From Meiothermus taiwanensis DSM 14542 (GTDB lineage Bacteria; Deinococcota; Deinococci; Deinococcales; Thermaceae), in contig AXWR01000002.1 of NCBI GenBank assembly GCA_000482765.1, positions 62,001 through 126,000 of the forward strand: DNA of 64,000 bases. Reading direction: 5' to 3'. The notes below the pieces were generated by a model. The model saw only the letters and a list, made by a program, of their open reading frames with translations, did not search any database and was not told where the DNA came from. Every line of letters begins with the position of its first letter. The first letter of the stretch is position 1. A program made the position numbers and the translations under genes. Below are positions 17,177-27,048 of this stretch, piece after piece.

Positions 17177-19285
17177 AAGCACCTGCCCCTGGTAGACCCG
17201 CCCCTCCACCGCGTCGCGCCACTGGCCGGGGGGCAGGGGCAGCGGGGCGGCCTCGAGGCCGTTGTTGAAGGCCGCCAGCACCTCGCCAGGGCCACCCTCG
17301 CCGCGCAGAAAAGCCATCAGCGGGCCCTCGCCCAGGTGGGTGCGGAAAAGCGGGCTCTGGAAGGCTTTAAGCTGGCCCTTGAGGCGGCCCAGCAAGCGGT
17401 AGTGCTGGAGGACATCGGCGCGGCACCTGTCCCACTGGATGGGGTAGCGGTACAGCTCGTTGATGGGCCACACCCCGCGCTCGCCGGTAAAGCCGCACTC
17501 CTCGCCCTGGAAGATCACCGAGGCCCCCGGCAGGGCGTAGAGCATGGCCGAGGCCAGCCGCAGCCGGGCCAGGGCCTCCGGGCTGGGGGTGTCGCGCAGG
17601 CCACCCCCGCCCAGGTCGGTCAGGACGCGGGGGGTGTCGTGGGAGCCGATCAGGTTGAAGCCCATGGCGGCCACCGCCTCGGGGTAGGTGGCGTAGACCC
17701 GAGCCAGCTCGCCCAGCACGCGCCGCCCGCTCTGCAAGGGCCCCCCCCTGGCAAACCCCAGGAGGCCCCCCATGGCCGGGGGGGAGCCCCCGCGCCCCAG
17801 GGTGTAGTTCATCAGCGAGTCGAACTGGTCGCCCTGCAGATACTGCGGGCGCAGGTCCCAGACCTCGCCCACCAGATACACCTCGGGCTTCAGGGCCTTG
17901 AGTGCGGCCCGCCATTTGCGCACAAACTCGGTGGAGATCTCGTTGGCCACATCCACCCGGATCCCGTCGAAGCCAAAGTTGAGCCAGAAGCGGGAGACCC
18001 GGATCAGGTAGTCCTGCACCTCAGGGTGGGCGGTGTTGAGCTTGGGCAGGCTGCCCAGGCCGGCCCAGCCCACATACGCCCGGCCATCGCCGGGGGTGAA
18101 GGGCCACCGGCGGATGAAGTACCAGTCCCAGTAGCGCGACTTAGGCCCCTTCTTCACCACGTCCTGAAAAGCCCAGTGCCCCAGGCCGGTGTGGTTGGGT
18201 ACGAAGTCGAAGATCACCCGGATGCCCTGGCGCCGGGCCTCGGTCAGCAGGCGCTTGAGCAGGGCGTTGTCGCCAAACTTGGGCGAGACCTTCACATAAT
18301 CGTGGGTGTCGTAGCCATGGGCCGAGCCGGAGTCGAAGAGGGGGTTGAAGTAGATCAGGTTCACCCCCAGCGCGCGCAGGTGGGGCAGGCGCTCCAGCAC
18401 CCCGGCCAGGTCGCCGCCGTAGTACTGCTGGCAGCAGTGGTAGTCGCCGGGCGGGTCGATCCAGCGCGAAAGGTAGGGGGGTTTTCCGCTCCAGGTCTGG
18501 TCGAAGCGGGCCTGGGAGGTTTCCAGGGCCTGGCGGTCGTTGCGGGGGTCGCCGTTCCAGAAGCGCTCGGGGAAGATCTGATACCCCACCCGCCCCGCCA
18601 CCCAGTCCACCGCCCGGAAGACCCGGGCCGGCACCTCAAAGGGGCCAAAGGTGTGTTCCCGGCCCTCCTTGTCCACCACTCCAATGCGGTACTGCCGGAG
18701 CCCGGGCGGCAGGGCCACCCGCCAGGTTTCCCCCTCGGGCGTGGTCAGTTGCAGGGCAAAGGGGTGGTCGCGCTCGGCCCGCAGCACCGCAGCGCGAATA
18801 CTACCCGCCGGCACCTGGAAGCGCACCGACAGGCGGCCCGCCGCCTGCGAGACGAAGCGCGGCTGGCTGGGGTCGTGCTCCAAAGCCAGCCCACCGGCCT
18901 CGGTGGGCCCATCGGCCACCCGCCCCACCTCCCGCAGCGCGTTTTTCCCGCCCTGGCCGTCGTCGGTGCAGCCCTCGGCTTCGGCGTCCACCTGCGGGGT
19001 GCCGAAGGTCTCGTCCTCGCACATGTCCTTGGGCCACTGCCCGTTGATGAAAAACTTGTACTGGATGGGGCCCGGCGGCAGCTCCACCGTGACCCGCCAG
19101 ACCCCCTCCTCGGTTTTCTGCATGGGCAGCTCGGCCCAGTTGTTGAAGCTACCGCGCAGGCTCACCGAGCGCACCTCGAGGCCGTAGGGGGGGTCGTAGG
19201 TGAAGGTAACGGCAATCTGCTGCTGGGCCCAGGAGAAGCCCAGAAGCAGGAGCAACAACCACATCCAATACTTGAGTCCTCGCAC
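17135..19285 (-). CDS. Secreted alpha-amylase family glycosidase (GH13) with N-terminal starch-binding-like domain
   Basis: 716 residues. The signal peptide ends near WAQQQ (about residue 18). A CBM48/AMPK-type domain (LRGSFNNWAELPM ... IQYKFFINGQW) comes first, then a GH13 barrel with region I FDFVPNH, region II GIRVDVANE (nucleophile Asp), region III LVGEVW (acid Glu) and region IV IGSHDTPR. It probably hydrolyses alpha-1,4-glucans or maltooligosaccharides outside the cytoplasm. The GTG at 19285 is chosen because GGAGG lies 5 bases before it; a GTG at 19303 is less well placed. Confidence 0.88.
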   Translation of the reverse strand: MRGLKYWMWLLLLLLGFSWAQQQIAVTFTYDPPYGLEVRSVSLRGSFNNWAELPMQKTEEGVWRVTVELPPGPIQYKFFINGQWPKDMCEDETFGTPQVDAEAEGCTDDGQGGKNALREVGRVADGPTEAGGLALEHDPSQPRFVSQAAGRLSVRFQVPAGSIRAAVLRAERDHPFALQLTTPEGETWRVALPPGLRQYRIGVVDKEGREHTFGPFEVPARVFRAVDWVAGRVGYQIFPERFWNGDPRNDRQALETSQARFDQTWSGKPPYLSRWIDPPGDYHCCQQYYGGDLAGVLERLPHLRALGVNLIYFNPLFDSGSAHGYDTHDYVKVSPKFGDNALLKRLLTEARRQGIRVIFDFVPNHTGLGHWAFQDVVKKGPKSRYWDWYFIRRWPFTPGDGRAYVGWAGLGSLPKLNTAHPEVQDYLIRVSRFWLNFGFDGIRVDVANEISTEFVRKWRAALKALKPEVYLVGEVWDLRPQYLQGDQFDSLMNYTLGRGGSPPAMGGLLGFARGGPLQSGRRVLGELARVYATYPEAVAAMGFNLIGSHDTPRVLTDLGGGGLRDTPSPEALARLRLASAMLYALPGASVIFQGEECGFTGERGVWPINELYRYPIQWDRCRADVLQHYRLLGRLKGQLKAFQSPLFRTHLGEGPLMAFLRGEGGPGEVLAAFNNGLEAAPLPLPPGQWRDAVEGRVYQGQVLLAGLGWRYLERVR

Positions 19286-19382
19286 CTTTACCTCCGCTCG
19301 CACCCAGGCTACACAACCTTCAGGGCACCCGCAAACTCACGTAGAAGAGGTATCGCTCGAGGATCTGGTCGCTAAGGGCCGC

Positions 19383-20276
19383 CTAAAGACCTCGAGGACG
19401 TTCGGGCCTTGCAATCGGACGAATAGGCGCAGCGCCCGTCTGCGGCCTGAGCACCATCCACACCACCCCCGCCAGCACCAGCCCCGCCCCCAGGTAGCCC
19501 AGCAGGCTGAAGCGCTCACCCCACCAAAGCCAGGCCGCCAAGGCTGCCACCACCGGCTCGATAGTCGCCACCACCGAGGCCCGGGTGGCCTCCAGGCGCC
19601 GAAGCCCCGCAAAATACAGGGTGACGGCCAAAAAGGTGGAGGCCACCGTCAGAAAGGCGATGGCCGTCCAGGCCTCGGCGTTTTTGGGCACAAAATGCAC
19701 AAACGGCAGCAGCCCCAAAGCCCCCACCGGCAGCGCGTACAAAAACACCGTGGGGGTGGCGTACTTGTTCAGGTAGAGCTTGCCAAACAGGTAGTAGGTG
19801 GCATAGGTCAGGGCCGAGAGCAGGCCCCAGAACACCGCGGCCGGCGTGACCCTGACCCCGCCCCCCTGCAGGCTGACCAGGGCCACACCCAATAGGGTCA
19901 GGCCCACCGCCCCCACCTTATGGGCGTCCATGGGCTCACGCAAAAACAGCCAGGAGAAGAGGGCCACAATGGCCGGGGCGGTATAGAGCAGCACCGCGGC
20001 CAAAGCCGCCCCGCCGCTCCCGATGGCGAGCTGGTAGGCCCCGTAAAAAAGCGAGATGCCCACCAGGCCAAAGCCCAGCACCGCCCAGGCGTCGGCGCGC
20101 TCGAGGCGCACTTTTTGCATCAGCAGTGCCTGCGCCCCAAACAACACCGCCCCCAAAGCCGCCCGCCAGAAGGCCACCTCGAGGGGGCTTATCCCCTGCG
20201 CAAAGGCCCAGCGCGAGACCACCCCCAAGAGCCCCCACAAGCAGGCGGCGGCCAGCACGTAGAGGTACCCGATCAC
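19383..20276 (-). CDS. EamA/DMT-family transporter, second copy
   Basis: 297 residues with ten helices in two EamA repeats (LAAACLWGLLGVVSRWAF; SALTYATYYLFGK). The repeated GERF near the C-terminus and LREPM after the fifth helix are typical. The substrate is unknown. It has only general family similarity to the EamA protein at 15.5 kb, so it is not a recent duplicate. It begins with GTG just 3 bases after the small membrane protein gene, so the two are co-transcribed. Confidence 0.87.
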   Translation of the reverse strand: MIGYLYVLAAACLWGLLGVVSRWAFAQGISPLEVAFWRAALGAVLFGAQALLMQKVRLERADAWAVLGFGLVGISLFYGAYQLAIGSGGAALAAVLLYTAPAIVALFSWLFLREPMDAHKVGAVGLTLLGVALVSLQGGGVRVTPAAVFWGLLSALTYATYYLFGKLYLNKYATPTVFLYALPVGALGLLPFVHFVPKNAEAWTAIAFLTVASTFLAVTLYFAGLRRLEATRASVVATIEPVVAALAAWLWWGERFSLLGYLGAGLVLAGVVWMVLRPQTGAAPIRPIARPERPRGL

Positions 20277-20279
20277 AGC

Positions 20280-20534
20280 CTACTCGGCAACGGAGTTACG
20301 ACGACGGCCCATCCAGCTCCAGACCAGGCCCAGCCCCAGGAACAGGCCCGAGCCAAAGACCACCAGATAGGTGATCCAAAGGCGCGGATTCACATTGTAA
20401 AAGTCGCGGCTGCGCTGGGCCGTGAGGGCCACCAGGTAGTCGCGGATGGTGATGAAATTCATGGTGGCTAAGATAATCGCGACGATCAGAAGGACAAGCC
20501 CCAGTACCAAAGAGATGCGCCCCAAAACACTCAT
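20280..20534 (-). CDS. Small membrane protein, 84 residues, two helices
   Basis: Two hydrophobic helices (about residues 8-26 and 54-74) are separated by a polar, basic loop, with a C-terminal RRR. I recognise no family. It is the first gene of a leftward pair with the EamA transporter and could assist it, which is inference from order only. TACACT stands 6 bases before the ATG. The divergent glyA promoter lies in the same 52-base gap. Confidence 0.7.
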   Translation of the reverse strand: MSVLGRISLVLGLVLLIVAIILATMNFITIRDYLVALTAQRSRDFYNVNPRLWITYLVVFGSGLFLGLGLVWSWMGRRRNSVAE

Positions 20535-20540
20535 AGCCCC

Positions 20541-20546
20541 AGTGTA
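20541..20546 (-). promoter_or_regulatory. -10 box of the leaderless small membrane protein gene
   Basis: TACACT on the minus strand, 6 bases before the ATG at 20534, back to back with the glyA promoter. Confidence 0.5.
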
Positions 20547-20551
20547 CCGGA

Positions 20552-20580
20552 TTTAGCGGACATTGTGATATTGCTATACT
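20552..20580 (+). promoter_or_regulatory. glyA promoter, leaderless
   Basis: A weak -35 TTTAGC (20552-20557), a 17-base spacer and -10 TATACT (20575-20580), 6 bases before the GTG start at 20587. No ribosome binding site is present. Confidence 0.6.
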
Positions 20581-20586
20581 TGAAAC

Positions 20587-21815
<1,229 letters not shown>

Positions 21816-21819
<4 letters not shown>

Positions 21820-22499
21820 TGGAAGCCATACTCGAAGGCCTTGTTGCCCTGCTCGCCGTGCACCTGGGCGTTGAAGGAGATAATCACCCGGTCGCGCTCG
21901 CCGTCGTAGGGCATGGCCTTGTGCAGCAGCCAGCTTGGAAAGACCACCAGCACCCCTTCCTCGGGGGTTATATCGAAGGTGGTCTGCTGCAGGTAGGCGT
22001 TGCCCATGTCCATGTGGGCCCCGCCCAGCAGGTTGAGGTGCTGGGCGTAAAAACGGGTGATGCCGTTGAGCGCACCCAGCACCGGGTGCTGCTGCCGCTT
22101 CTGGGCAGGGTCGAGCTGCACGTAGTAGACCCCCGACCACGAGCAGTTGCCGTGGTTGTGGATATCGTGGAAGCCGTAGCGGTTTTGAATCTGGAACCAG
22201 GCCCCCACAATCTCCATGCGCAGGTTCTTGACCCCGGCCTGCTGCCAGATGGCCCCGTTTAGGGTACGGGCGATTTCGAAAACCGCATCGGAGATAAAGC
22301 CGAACAAAGCCTGCAAAGCCGGGTGTTGGTAGCGCAGCAGGATGTCGTCGGAGCTGCTGTAAACGGTTCCCTGCAAGCCCTGCTCGCCCAGTTCGCGGTA
22401 GAAAAGGCGGAGGAGCTCCGGGTTCACCGCCGCCGCATCTTCAAACTTTCGAACCAGTATGGGCGTGGGCCAGAGCATCTGCACCGGGGATGTGTTCAT
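21816..22499 (-). CDS. Putative 2-oxoglutarate/Fe(II)-type oxygenase (TIGR02466-like)
   Basis: 227 residues. The central stretch [19 protein letters not shown] holds the histidine cluster expected of a 2OG-Fe(II) double-stranded beta-helix, and a later block ([21 protein letters not shown]) provides the distal His and the Arg for 2-oxoglutarate. This layout matches a family of uncharacterised proteins related to prolyl hydroxylases. The substrate is unknown. Upstream (minus strand) lies an 80-residue membrane protein gene. Confidence 0.75.
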
Positions 22500-22517
22500 A
22501 AGACACCTCGCCCTAAT

Positions 22518-22760
22518 CTAAGGCCTCTGGCTCAGCAGGTACAAAAGCACCACCAGCCCAAGCTGCAGCCCCACCAGCAAGAGCAGCCAGCGGCCATGCC
22601 CCATCCATAGCGCCACCCAGGCCAGGAGCATCAGGGCAATCAAGGCGCCTTGGGCCAGGTTCTGCACCCGGTAGCCGAGTGAGAAGAGGTAGGCGGTAAA
22701 GTAGACCAGGAAACCCGTCCACAAAAGCACACCCAGGGTTTGCAGGATCTTGTAGAGCAT
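22518..22760 (-). CDS. Small membrane protein, 80 residues
   Basis: Three hydrophobic segments (about 5-25, 36-54 and 58-76) with few charges. No family is recognised. It begins with an ATG that has TAGAAT 6 bases upstream, and it lies 18 bases upstream of the oxygenase gene on the same strand, so both are probably on one transcript. Confidence 0.65.
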   Translation of the reverse strand: MLYKILQTLGVLLWTGFLVYFTAYLFSLGYRVQNLAQGALIALMLLAWVALWMGHGRWLLLLVGLQLGLVVLLYLLSQRP

Positions 22761-22766
22761 GGGGTG

Positions 22767-22772
22767 ATTCTA
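22767..22772 (-). promoter_or_regulatory. -10 box of the leaderless 80-residue membrane protein gene
   Basis: TAGAAT on the minus strand, 6 bases before the ATG at 22760. Confidence 0.55.
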
Positions 22773-22832
22773 CCTGGGGTACACAAGGCCTGCCTGGGGG
22801 TTTAGACTTTATAGAGCGTCTGGAGGAAGCCT

Positions 22833-24137
22833 ATGACCCAAACCCCATCCAAAAACCAAGCCCTCATCGAGCGGCGGCACAAGATTGTCCCCCGCGGTGT
22901 TTCGCAGGTGCACCCCATCGTGGTGGCCCGCGCCGAGGGCGGCAAGATCTGGGATGTGGACGGCAACGAGTACCTGGACTGGTTTGGCGGCATCGGGGTG
23001 CTGAATGTGGGGCACAACCACCCCAGGGTGGTGGAGGCGGTGGAAAGGCAGCTGCGCCGCTACATGCACACCTGCTTTCCTGGAGCAGCCTACGAGCCCT
23101 ACATCGAGCTGGCCGAGCGGCTCACGGCCACCGCGCCCATCTCCGGCGATAAAAAAGCCTTCTTTTTGAACACCGGCGTGGAGGCCACCGAGAACGCCAT
23201 CAAGATTGCCCGTTCGTTCACCAACCGGCCCGGGGTGATCGCCTTCCGCGGCAGCTTCCACGGGCGCACCCTGATGGGCATGACCCTCACCGGCAAATCC
23301 AACCCCTACCGCCAGAACTTTGGCCCCTTTGCCCCCGAGGTCTACCACGCCCCCTACCCCAGCGAGTACCACGGGGTAGACACCCGCAAGGCTCTGGACG
23401 GCCTGCACGAGGTCTTCGATACCCAGATTCAGCCCGAGCGGGTGGCCGCCATCATCATCGAGCCGCAGCTGGGCGAGGGCGGTTTTATACCGGCCCCCAA
23501 GCCCTTCCTCAAGGCCCTCAGGAGCCTGACCCAGAAACACGGCATCGTGTTTATTGACGACGAGGTACAGACCGGCATTGGCCGCACCGGCAAATTCTGG
23601 GCCATCGAGCACGCCGAGGTGGAGCCCGACCTGATCTGCTTCGCCAAGAGCATCGGCGGCGGGCTGCCCATCGGGGGGGTGCTGGGCAGGGCTGAGATTA
23701 TGGACGCGCCCGCGGTGGGCGGGCTGGGCAGCACCTTTGGGGGCAACCCCCTGGCCTGTGCCGCCGCGCTGGCCGTGCTGGAGATCTTCGAGCAGGAAAA
23801 CCTGCTGGAGAAAGCCCAGAAGCTGGGTGAGCTTCTGCACGAGGGCTTCCGCAAAATTCAGGCCCGCTTCCCCCAGGCAGTGGGCGACGTGCGCGGCCTG
23901 GGGCCCATGATCGCCATGGAGCTGGTCAAGGATCCCAGCAGCAAGAGCCCCAACCCGCAGCTCACCAACCGCCTGCTCGAGGTCGCCCGCGAGAAGGGCC
24001 TGCTCTTGTTCAAGGCCGGGATGCACTCCAACGTGATCCGCTGCTTGGTACCGCTGGTGGTGAGCGAGGCCGAGGCCCGCAAGGGCCTGGAGATTCTGGA
24101 GGCCAGCCTCGAGCAGGCCCTGAGTGAAGCCAGATAG
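22833..24137 (+). CDS. gabT: 4-aminobutyrate (GABA) aminotransferase
   Basis: 434 residues, class III PLP aminotransferase. The N-terminus IPRGVSQVHPI-like block, NTGVEATENAIKIAR, HGRTLMGMTLTGK, IIEPQLGEGGF and the PLP lysine in CFAKSIGGGLPI follow E. coli GabT closely in order and spacing. It transfers the amino group of GABA (or 5-aminovalerate/putrescine-derived amines) to 2-oxoglutarate. It lies directly before potABCD, so it probably uses imported polyamines. A GGAGGA ribosome binding site stands before the ATG. Ornithine or acetylornithine aminotransferase is a less likely alternative. Confidence 0.88.
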   Translation: MTQTPSKNQALIERRHKIVPRGVSQVHPIVVARAEGGKIWDVDGNEYLDWFGGIGVLNVGHNHPRVVEAVERQLRRYMHTCFPGAAYEPYIELAERLTATAPISGDKKAFFLNTGVEATENAIKIARSFTNRPGVIAFRGSFHGRTLMGMTLTGKSNPYRQNFGPFAPEVYHAPYPSEYHGVDTRKALDGLHEVFDTQIQPERVAAIIIEPQLGEGGFIPAPKPFLKALRSLTQKHGIVFIDDEVQTGIGRTGKFWAIEHAEVEPDLICFAKSIGGGLPIGGVLGRAEIMDAPAVGGLGSTFGGNPLACAAALAVLEIFEQENLLEKAQKLGELLHEGFRKIQARFPQAVGDVRGLGPMIAMELVKDPSSKSPNPQLTNRLLEVAREKGLLLFKAGMHSNVIRCLVPLVVSEAEARKGLEILEASLEQALSEAR

Positions 24138-24153
24138 CCCAAGGTTTGCCTGG

Positions 24154-24183
24154 CCCGCCTCCTGCAGGGGGCGGGTGTTTTTT
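24154..24183 (+). terminator. Intrinsic terminator after gabT
   Basis: The stem CCCGCC (24154-24159) / GGCGGG (24170-24175), extended by TCC/GGG pairs around the loop TGCA, is followed by GTTTTTT ending at 24183. It separates gabT from the potA promoter. Confidence 0.85.
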
Positions 24184-24219
24184 CGATCGCCTCCCTGGTC
24201 AACCCCCGGCCCCCTCTGG

Positions 24220-24225
24220 TAATCT
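24220..24225 (+). promoter_or_regulatory. -10 box of the potABCD operon
   Basis: TAATCT at 24220-24225, 11 bases before the potA ATG. The predicted 5' leader is only about 5 bases and has no ribosome binding site. Confidence 0.4.
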
Positions 24226-24236
24226 GTTCGCCAACC

Positions 24237-25292
24237 ATGACCGCCGCCATACGGCCTCCGGCCACGGGGGAGTCCCTTTCCATACAGAACGTGGTCAAAA
24301 AATTCGGCGACTTTACCGCGCTGGGCGGGGTGAGCCTCGAGGTGCCTGCGGGCCAGTTCTTCACCCTTTTGGGGCCCTCGGGCTGTGGCAAAACCACCCT
24401 GCTGCGGATTATTGCCGGCCTCGAGCTGCCCACCGAGGGCCGGGTGGTGCTGAGGGGCCAGGATCTCACCCCCCTCCCGGCCAATCGGCGCCCGGTCAAC
24501 ACCGTGTTTCAGAGCTACGCCCTGTTCCCCCACCTTACAGTGCGGGAGAACATCGCCTTTGGCCTCAAGAGTCGGCGTATGGATAAGGCCGAGGTGGAAC
24601 GACGGGTGAGGTACGGGCTGGAGATGCTGCAGCTCGAGCGCTTCGCCGAGCGGCTGCCCCACCAGCTCTCGGGGGGGCAGCGCCAGCGGGTGGCCCTGGC
24701 CCGGGCCCTGGTCAACGAGCCCCAGGTGCTTTTGCTGGACGAGCCCATGAGCGCCCTCGACGCCAAGCTCCGGGCCGAGGTGCAGGTGCAGCTCAGGCGG
24801 CTCCAGCAGCAGCTGGGCCTGACCTTTATCCTGGTCACCCACGACCAGGACGAGGCCATGGCGGTCTCGGACCGCATCGCCCTGATGCGCATGGGCCACC
24901 TCGAGCAGGTCGGCACCCCGGACGAGGTCTACGAGCGGCCCCGCACCCGCTACGCCGCCGAGTTCCTGGGGGCGGCCAACCTGATCCGGGGCAAGCGGCT
25001 CCCCATGGGCCTCGAGGCCCCCTTCGGCAAACTGGCCCTGGGCCAGACCCCACCCTGGGACGAGGGCTATGTGGCCATCCGGCCCGAGCGGGTGCGGCTA
25101 TCCGAGGTAGAACCCCGGCAGAACGGCCTGCGGGTGCGGGTGCGCGAGGCGGTCTACCGCGGGGCTTATCAGGAAGCCTGGCTCGAGCCCTGCGACATCC
25201 GGGTGCGCACCGCCCCCCACCCCACCTTGCAGGCCGGGCAGGAACTCTGGGCCGAATTGCCGATAGATGCGCTGGTGGTGCTGGATGAATAG
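24237..25292 (+). CDS. potA: Spermidine/putrescine ABC transporter ATP-binding protein
   Basis: 351 residues. Walker A GPSGCGKTTLLR, signature LSGGQRQRVALARAL, Walker B VLLLDEPMSALD and the D-loop are intact, and residues about 250-351 form the TOBE-type regulatory domain (IRPERVRLSE). It energises polyamine import with the permeases and binding protein encoded directly downstream. The stop overlaps the potB start by 8 bases. The order ABCD identifies it beyond the general MalK/PotA family. Confidence 0.92.
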   Translation: MTAAIRPPATGESLSIQNVVKKFGDFTALGGVSLEVPAGQFFTLLGPSGCGKTTLLRIIAGLELPTEGRVVLRGQDLTPLPANRRPVNTVFQSYALFPHLTVRENIAFGLKSRRMDKAEVERRVRYGLEMLQLERFAERLPHQLSGGQRQRVALARALVNEPQVLLLDEPMSALDAKLRAEVQVQLRRLQQQLGLTFILVTHDQDEAMAVSDRIALMRMGHLEQVGTPDEVYERPRTRYAAEFLGAANLIRGKRLPMGLEAPFGKLALGQTPPWDEGYVAIRPERVRLSEVEPRQNGLRVRVREAVYRGAYQEAWLEPCDIRVRTAPHPTLQAGQELWAELPIDALVVLDE

Positions 25293-26190
25293 GCTCCTTG
25301 TCTGGTTCGGCGAGCTGACCACCCCGGCCCGGCTCTACCGCCGGGGGCTGTGGTTCTTGCTGCCTGCCGCCATCTGGATCCTGGGCCTGCTGGTCATTCC
25401 GGGCCTCTCGCTGGTGGCCCTCTCCTTCGCCGAGCGGGGGCCGTACGGCGAGGTGGTCTGGAACTTCAGCCTGGAAAACTACCGCCGCCTGCTGGGCTAC
25501 GGCCTCTTCGGCTGGAGCCCCGACACCATCCTGATCCTGCTGCGAAGCCTCTGGGTGGCCTTCGTCACCACCCTCATCTGCATCGTGCTGGCCTACCCCC
25601 TGGCCTTCTTCATCGCCAGCCGCCCACCCCGCACCCGCTACCTCTGGCTGGCCCTGGTGATCATCCCCTTCTGGACCAACCTGGTCATCCGCACCTACGC
25701 CTGGCAGATGCTCCTGGCCCCCGATTTTCCCTTTGCCCGGCTGGCCCAGGCCCTGGGCCTGCTGGCCCCCGACAGCGGCCTCTACCCCAGCCCACTGGCG
25801 GTTTATATTGGCATGATTACGGCTTTTCTGCCCTTTGTGGTGCTGCCGCTTTTCTCCAGCGTGGAGCGGCTGGACTGGAGCCTGGTGGAGGCTGCTCAGG
25901 ACCTGTACGCCAGCCGCATCCGCACCTTCTTCCAGGCCATCTGGCCCCAGACCCTGCCGGGCCTCACGGTGGGCATCATCCTGACCTTTATCCCGGCCAT
26001 GGGCATGTTCGTGATCCCCGACCTGCTGGGCGGGGCCAAGTACCTGCTGGTGGGCAACCTCATCCAGCAGCAGTTCTACGCCAGCCGCGACTGGCCCTAT
26101 GGGGCGGCGGTCAGCCTGGGCCTGATGGTTCTGACCCTGATTGGGCTGGCCATCTACCGCCGCCGAGGAAAGGACGTGGACCTGGTATGA
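25285..26190 (+). CDS. potB: Spermidine/putrescine ABC transporter permease PotB
   Basis: 301 residues, six helices, binding-protein-dependent transport permease fold. The EAA loop is LVEAAQDLYASRIRTFFQAIWPQTLPG, which docks on the ATPase. FWTNLVIRTYAWQMLL is typical of PotB. It starts at the ATG that overlaps the end of potA. It forms the membrane channel with PotC. Confidence 0.92.
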   Translation: MNRLLVWFGELTTPARLYRRGLWFLLPAAIWILGLLVIPGLSLVALSFAERGPYGEVVWNFSLENYRRLLGYGLFGWSPDTILILLRSLWVAFVTTLICIVLAYPLAFFIASRPPRTRYLWLALVIIPFWTNLVIRTYAWQMLLAPDFPFARLAQALGLLAPDSGLYPSPLAVYIGMITAFLPFVVLPLFSSVERLDWSLVEAAQDLYASRIRTFFQAIWPQTLPGLTVGIILTFIPAMGMFVIPDLLGGAKYLLVGNLIQQQFYASRDWPYGAAVSLGLMVLTLIGLAIYRRRGKDVDLV

Positions 26191-26227
26191 CCCGCAGCCC
26201 TGGCTTACAAGCGTGCAGGAGGGACGC

Positions 26228-27013
26228 TTGCGCCTGAACCCCCTCATCAGCAGCGTGGCCCTGGCCACCCTGGCCTTTTTGTACCTGCCCATGCTGGCGG
26301 TGGCGGTGCTCTCGTTCAACAAGACCCGCTACGGCCTGCAGTGGTCGGGCTTCACCTGGGACTGGTATGTGCGGCTCTTCAACAACCCGGAGATCCTCGA
26401 GGCCGCCCGCAACACCTTCGTGCTGGCGCTGGTCTCGACCCTCATCGCCACGGTGCTGGGCACGCTTTTTGCCATCGCCCTCGAGCGCTACCCCTGGCCC
26501 CGGCGAGTCCAGGGTTTTCTGGAGAACCTGCTCTACTTACCGGTGGTCACCCCCGACATCATCTTCGCGGTGGCCCTGGTGGTGGCCTTTGGGGCCTTCC
26601 GGGCGGTCTCGAGCCTCTTCGAACCCGGCCTTTTTACCATGATTCTGGGCCACGTTACCTTCCAGATCGCCTTTGTGGCCCTCACCGTGCGCAGCCGCCT
26701 CAAAAGCCTGGGCCGCGAGCTCGACGAGGCCGCCCGCGACCTCTACGCCAGCTACGGCTACTACGTGCGCCGCGTCCTCTTACCCCTGCTCACCCCTGGC
26801 ATCGTGGCCGGGGCCATGCTGGCCTTCACCCTCTCCCTCGACGACTTCGTGATTAGCTTCTTCACCGCCGGCCCCACCTCGCAAACCCTGCCCCTGCTCA
26901 TCTACGCCTCGGTGCGGCGGGGGGTCACCCCCGAGATTCACGCCCTCTCCACCCTGATTTTCCTGGTTACGGTGCTCCTGGTGCTGGCCTCCGAGCGCCT
27001 TACACGGCGTTGA
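26228..27013 (+). CDS. potC: Spermidine/putrescine ABC transporter permease PotC
   Basis: 261 residues with six helices. The EAA loop is LDEAARDLYASYGYYVRRVLLPLLTPG, and LAFTLSLDDFVISFFTAGP is the PotC hallmark. The TTG at 26228 is chosen because AGGAGG lies 5-6 bases before it; a GTG at 26213 is possible. It ends 36 bases before the binding-protein gene. Confidence 0.88.
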   Translation: MRLNPLISSVALATLAFLYLPMLAVAVLSFNKTRYGLQWSGFTWDWYVRLFNNPEILEAARNTFVLALVSTLIATVLGTLFAIALERYPWPRRVQGFLENLLYLPVVTPDIIFAVALVVAFGAFRAVSSLFEPGLFTMILGHVTFQIAFVALTVRSRLKSLGRELDEAARDLYASYGYYVRRVLLPLLTPGIVAGAMLAFTLSLDDFVISFFTAGPTSQTLPLLIYASVRRGVTPEIHALSTLIFLVTVLLVLASERLTRR

Positions 27014-27048
27014 AAACTACGGTAAACTGGCGCCAATCAGGAGGAATC

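Noticed and set aside
17336-19375. Long open frame on the plus strand opposite the amylase gene (about 679 codons)
   Set aside because: The amylase motifs on the other strand are certain, and the product of this frame is low-complexity without family features.
22809-24899. Long open frame on the minus strand opposite gabT and potA (about 696 codons)
   Set aside because: It is a shadow frame of GC-rich DNA: low-complexity Gly/His/Gln-rich product, no motif, and it lies opposite two clear genes.
24835-26322. Open frame on the minus strand opposite potB and potC
   Set aside because: Antisense to clear permease genes; composition is Gln/Gly/Ala-rich as in GC-rich shadow frames.
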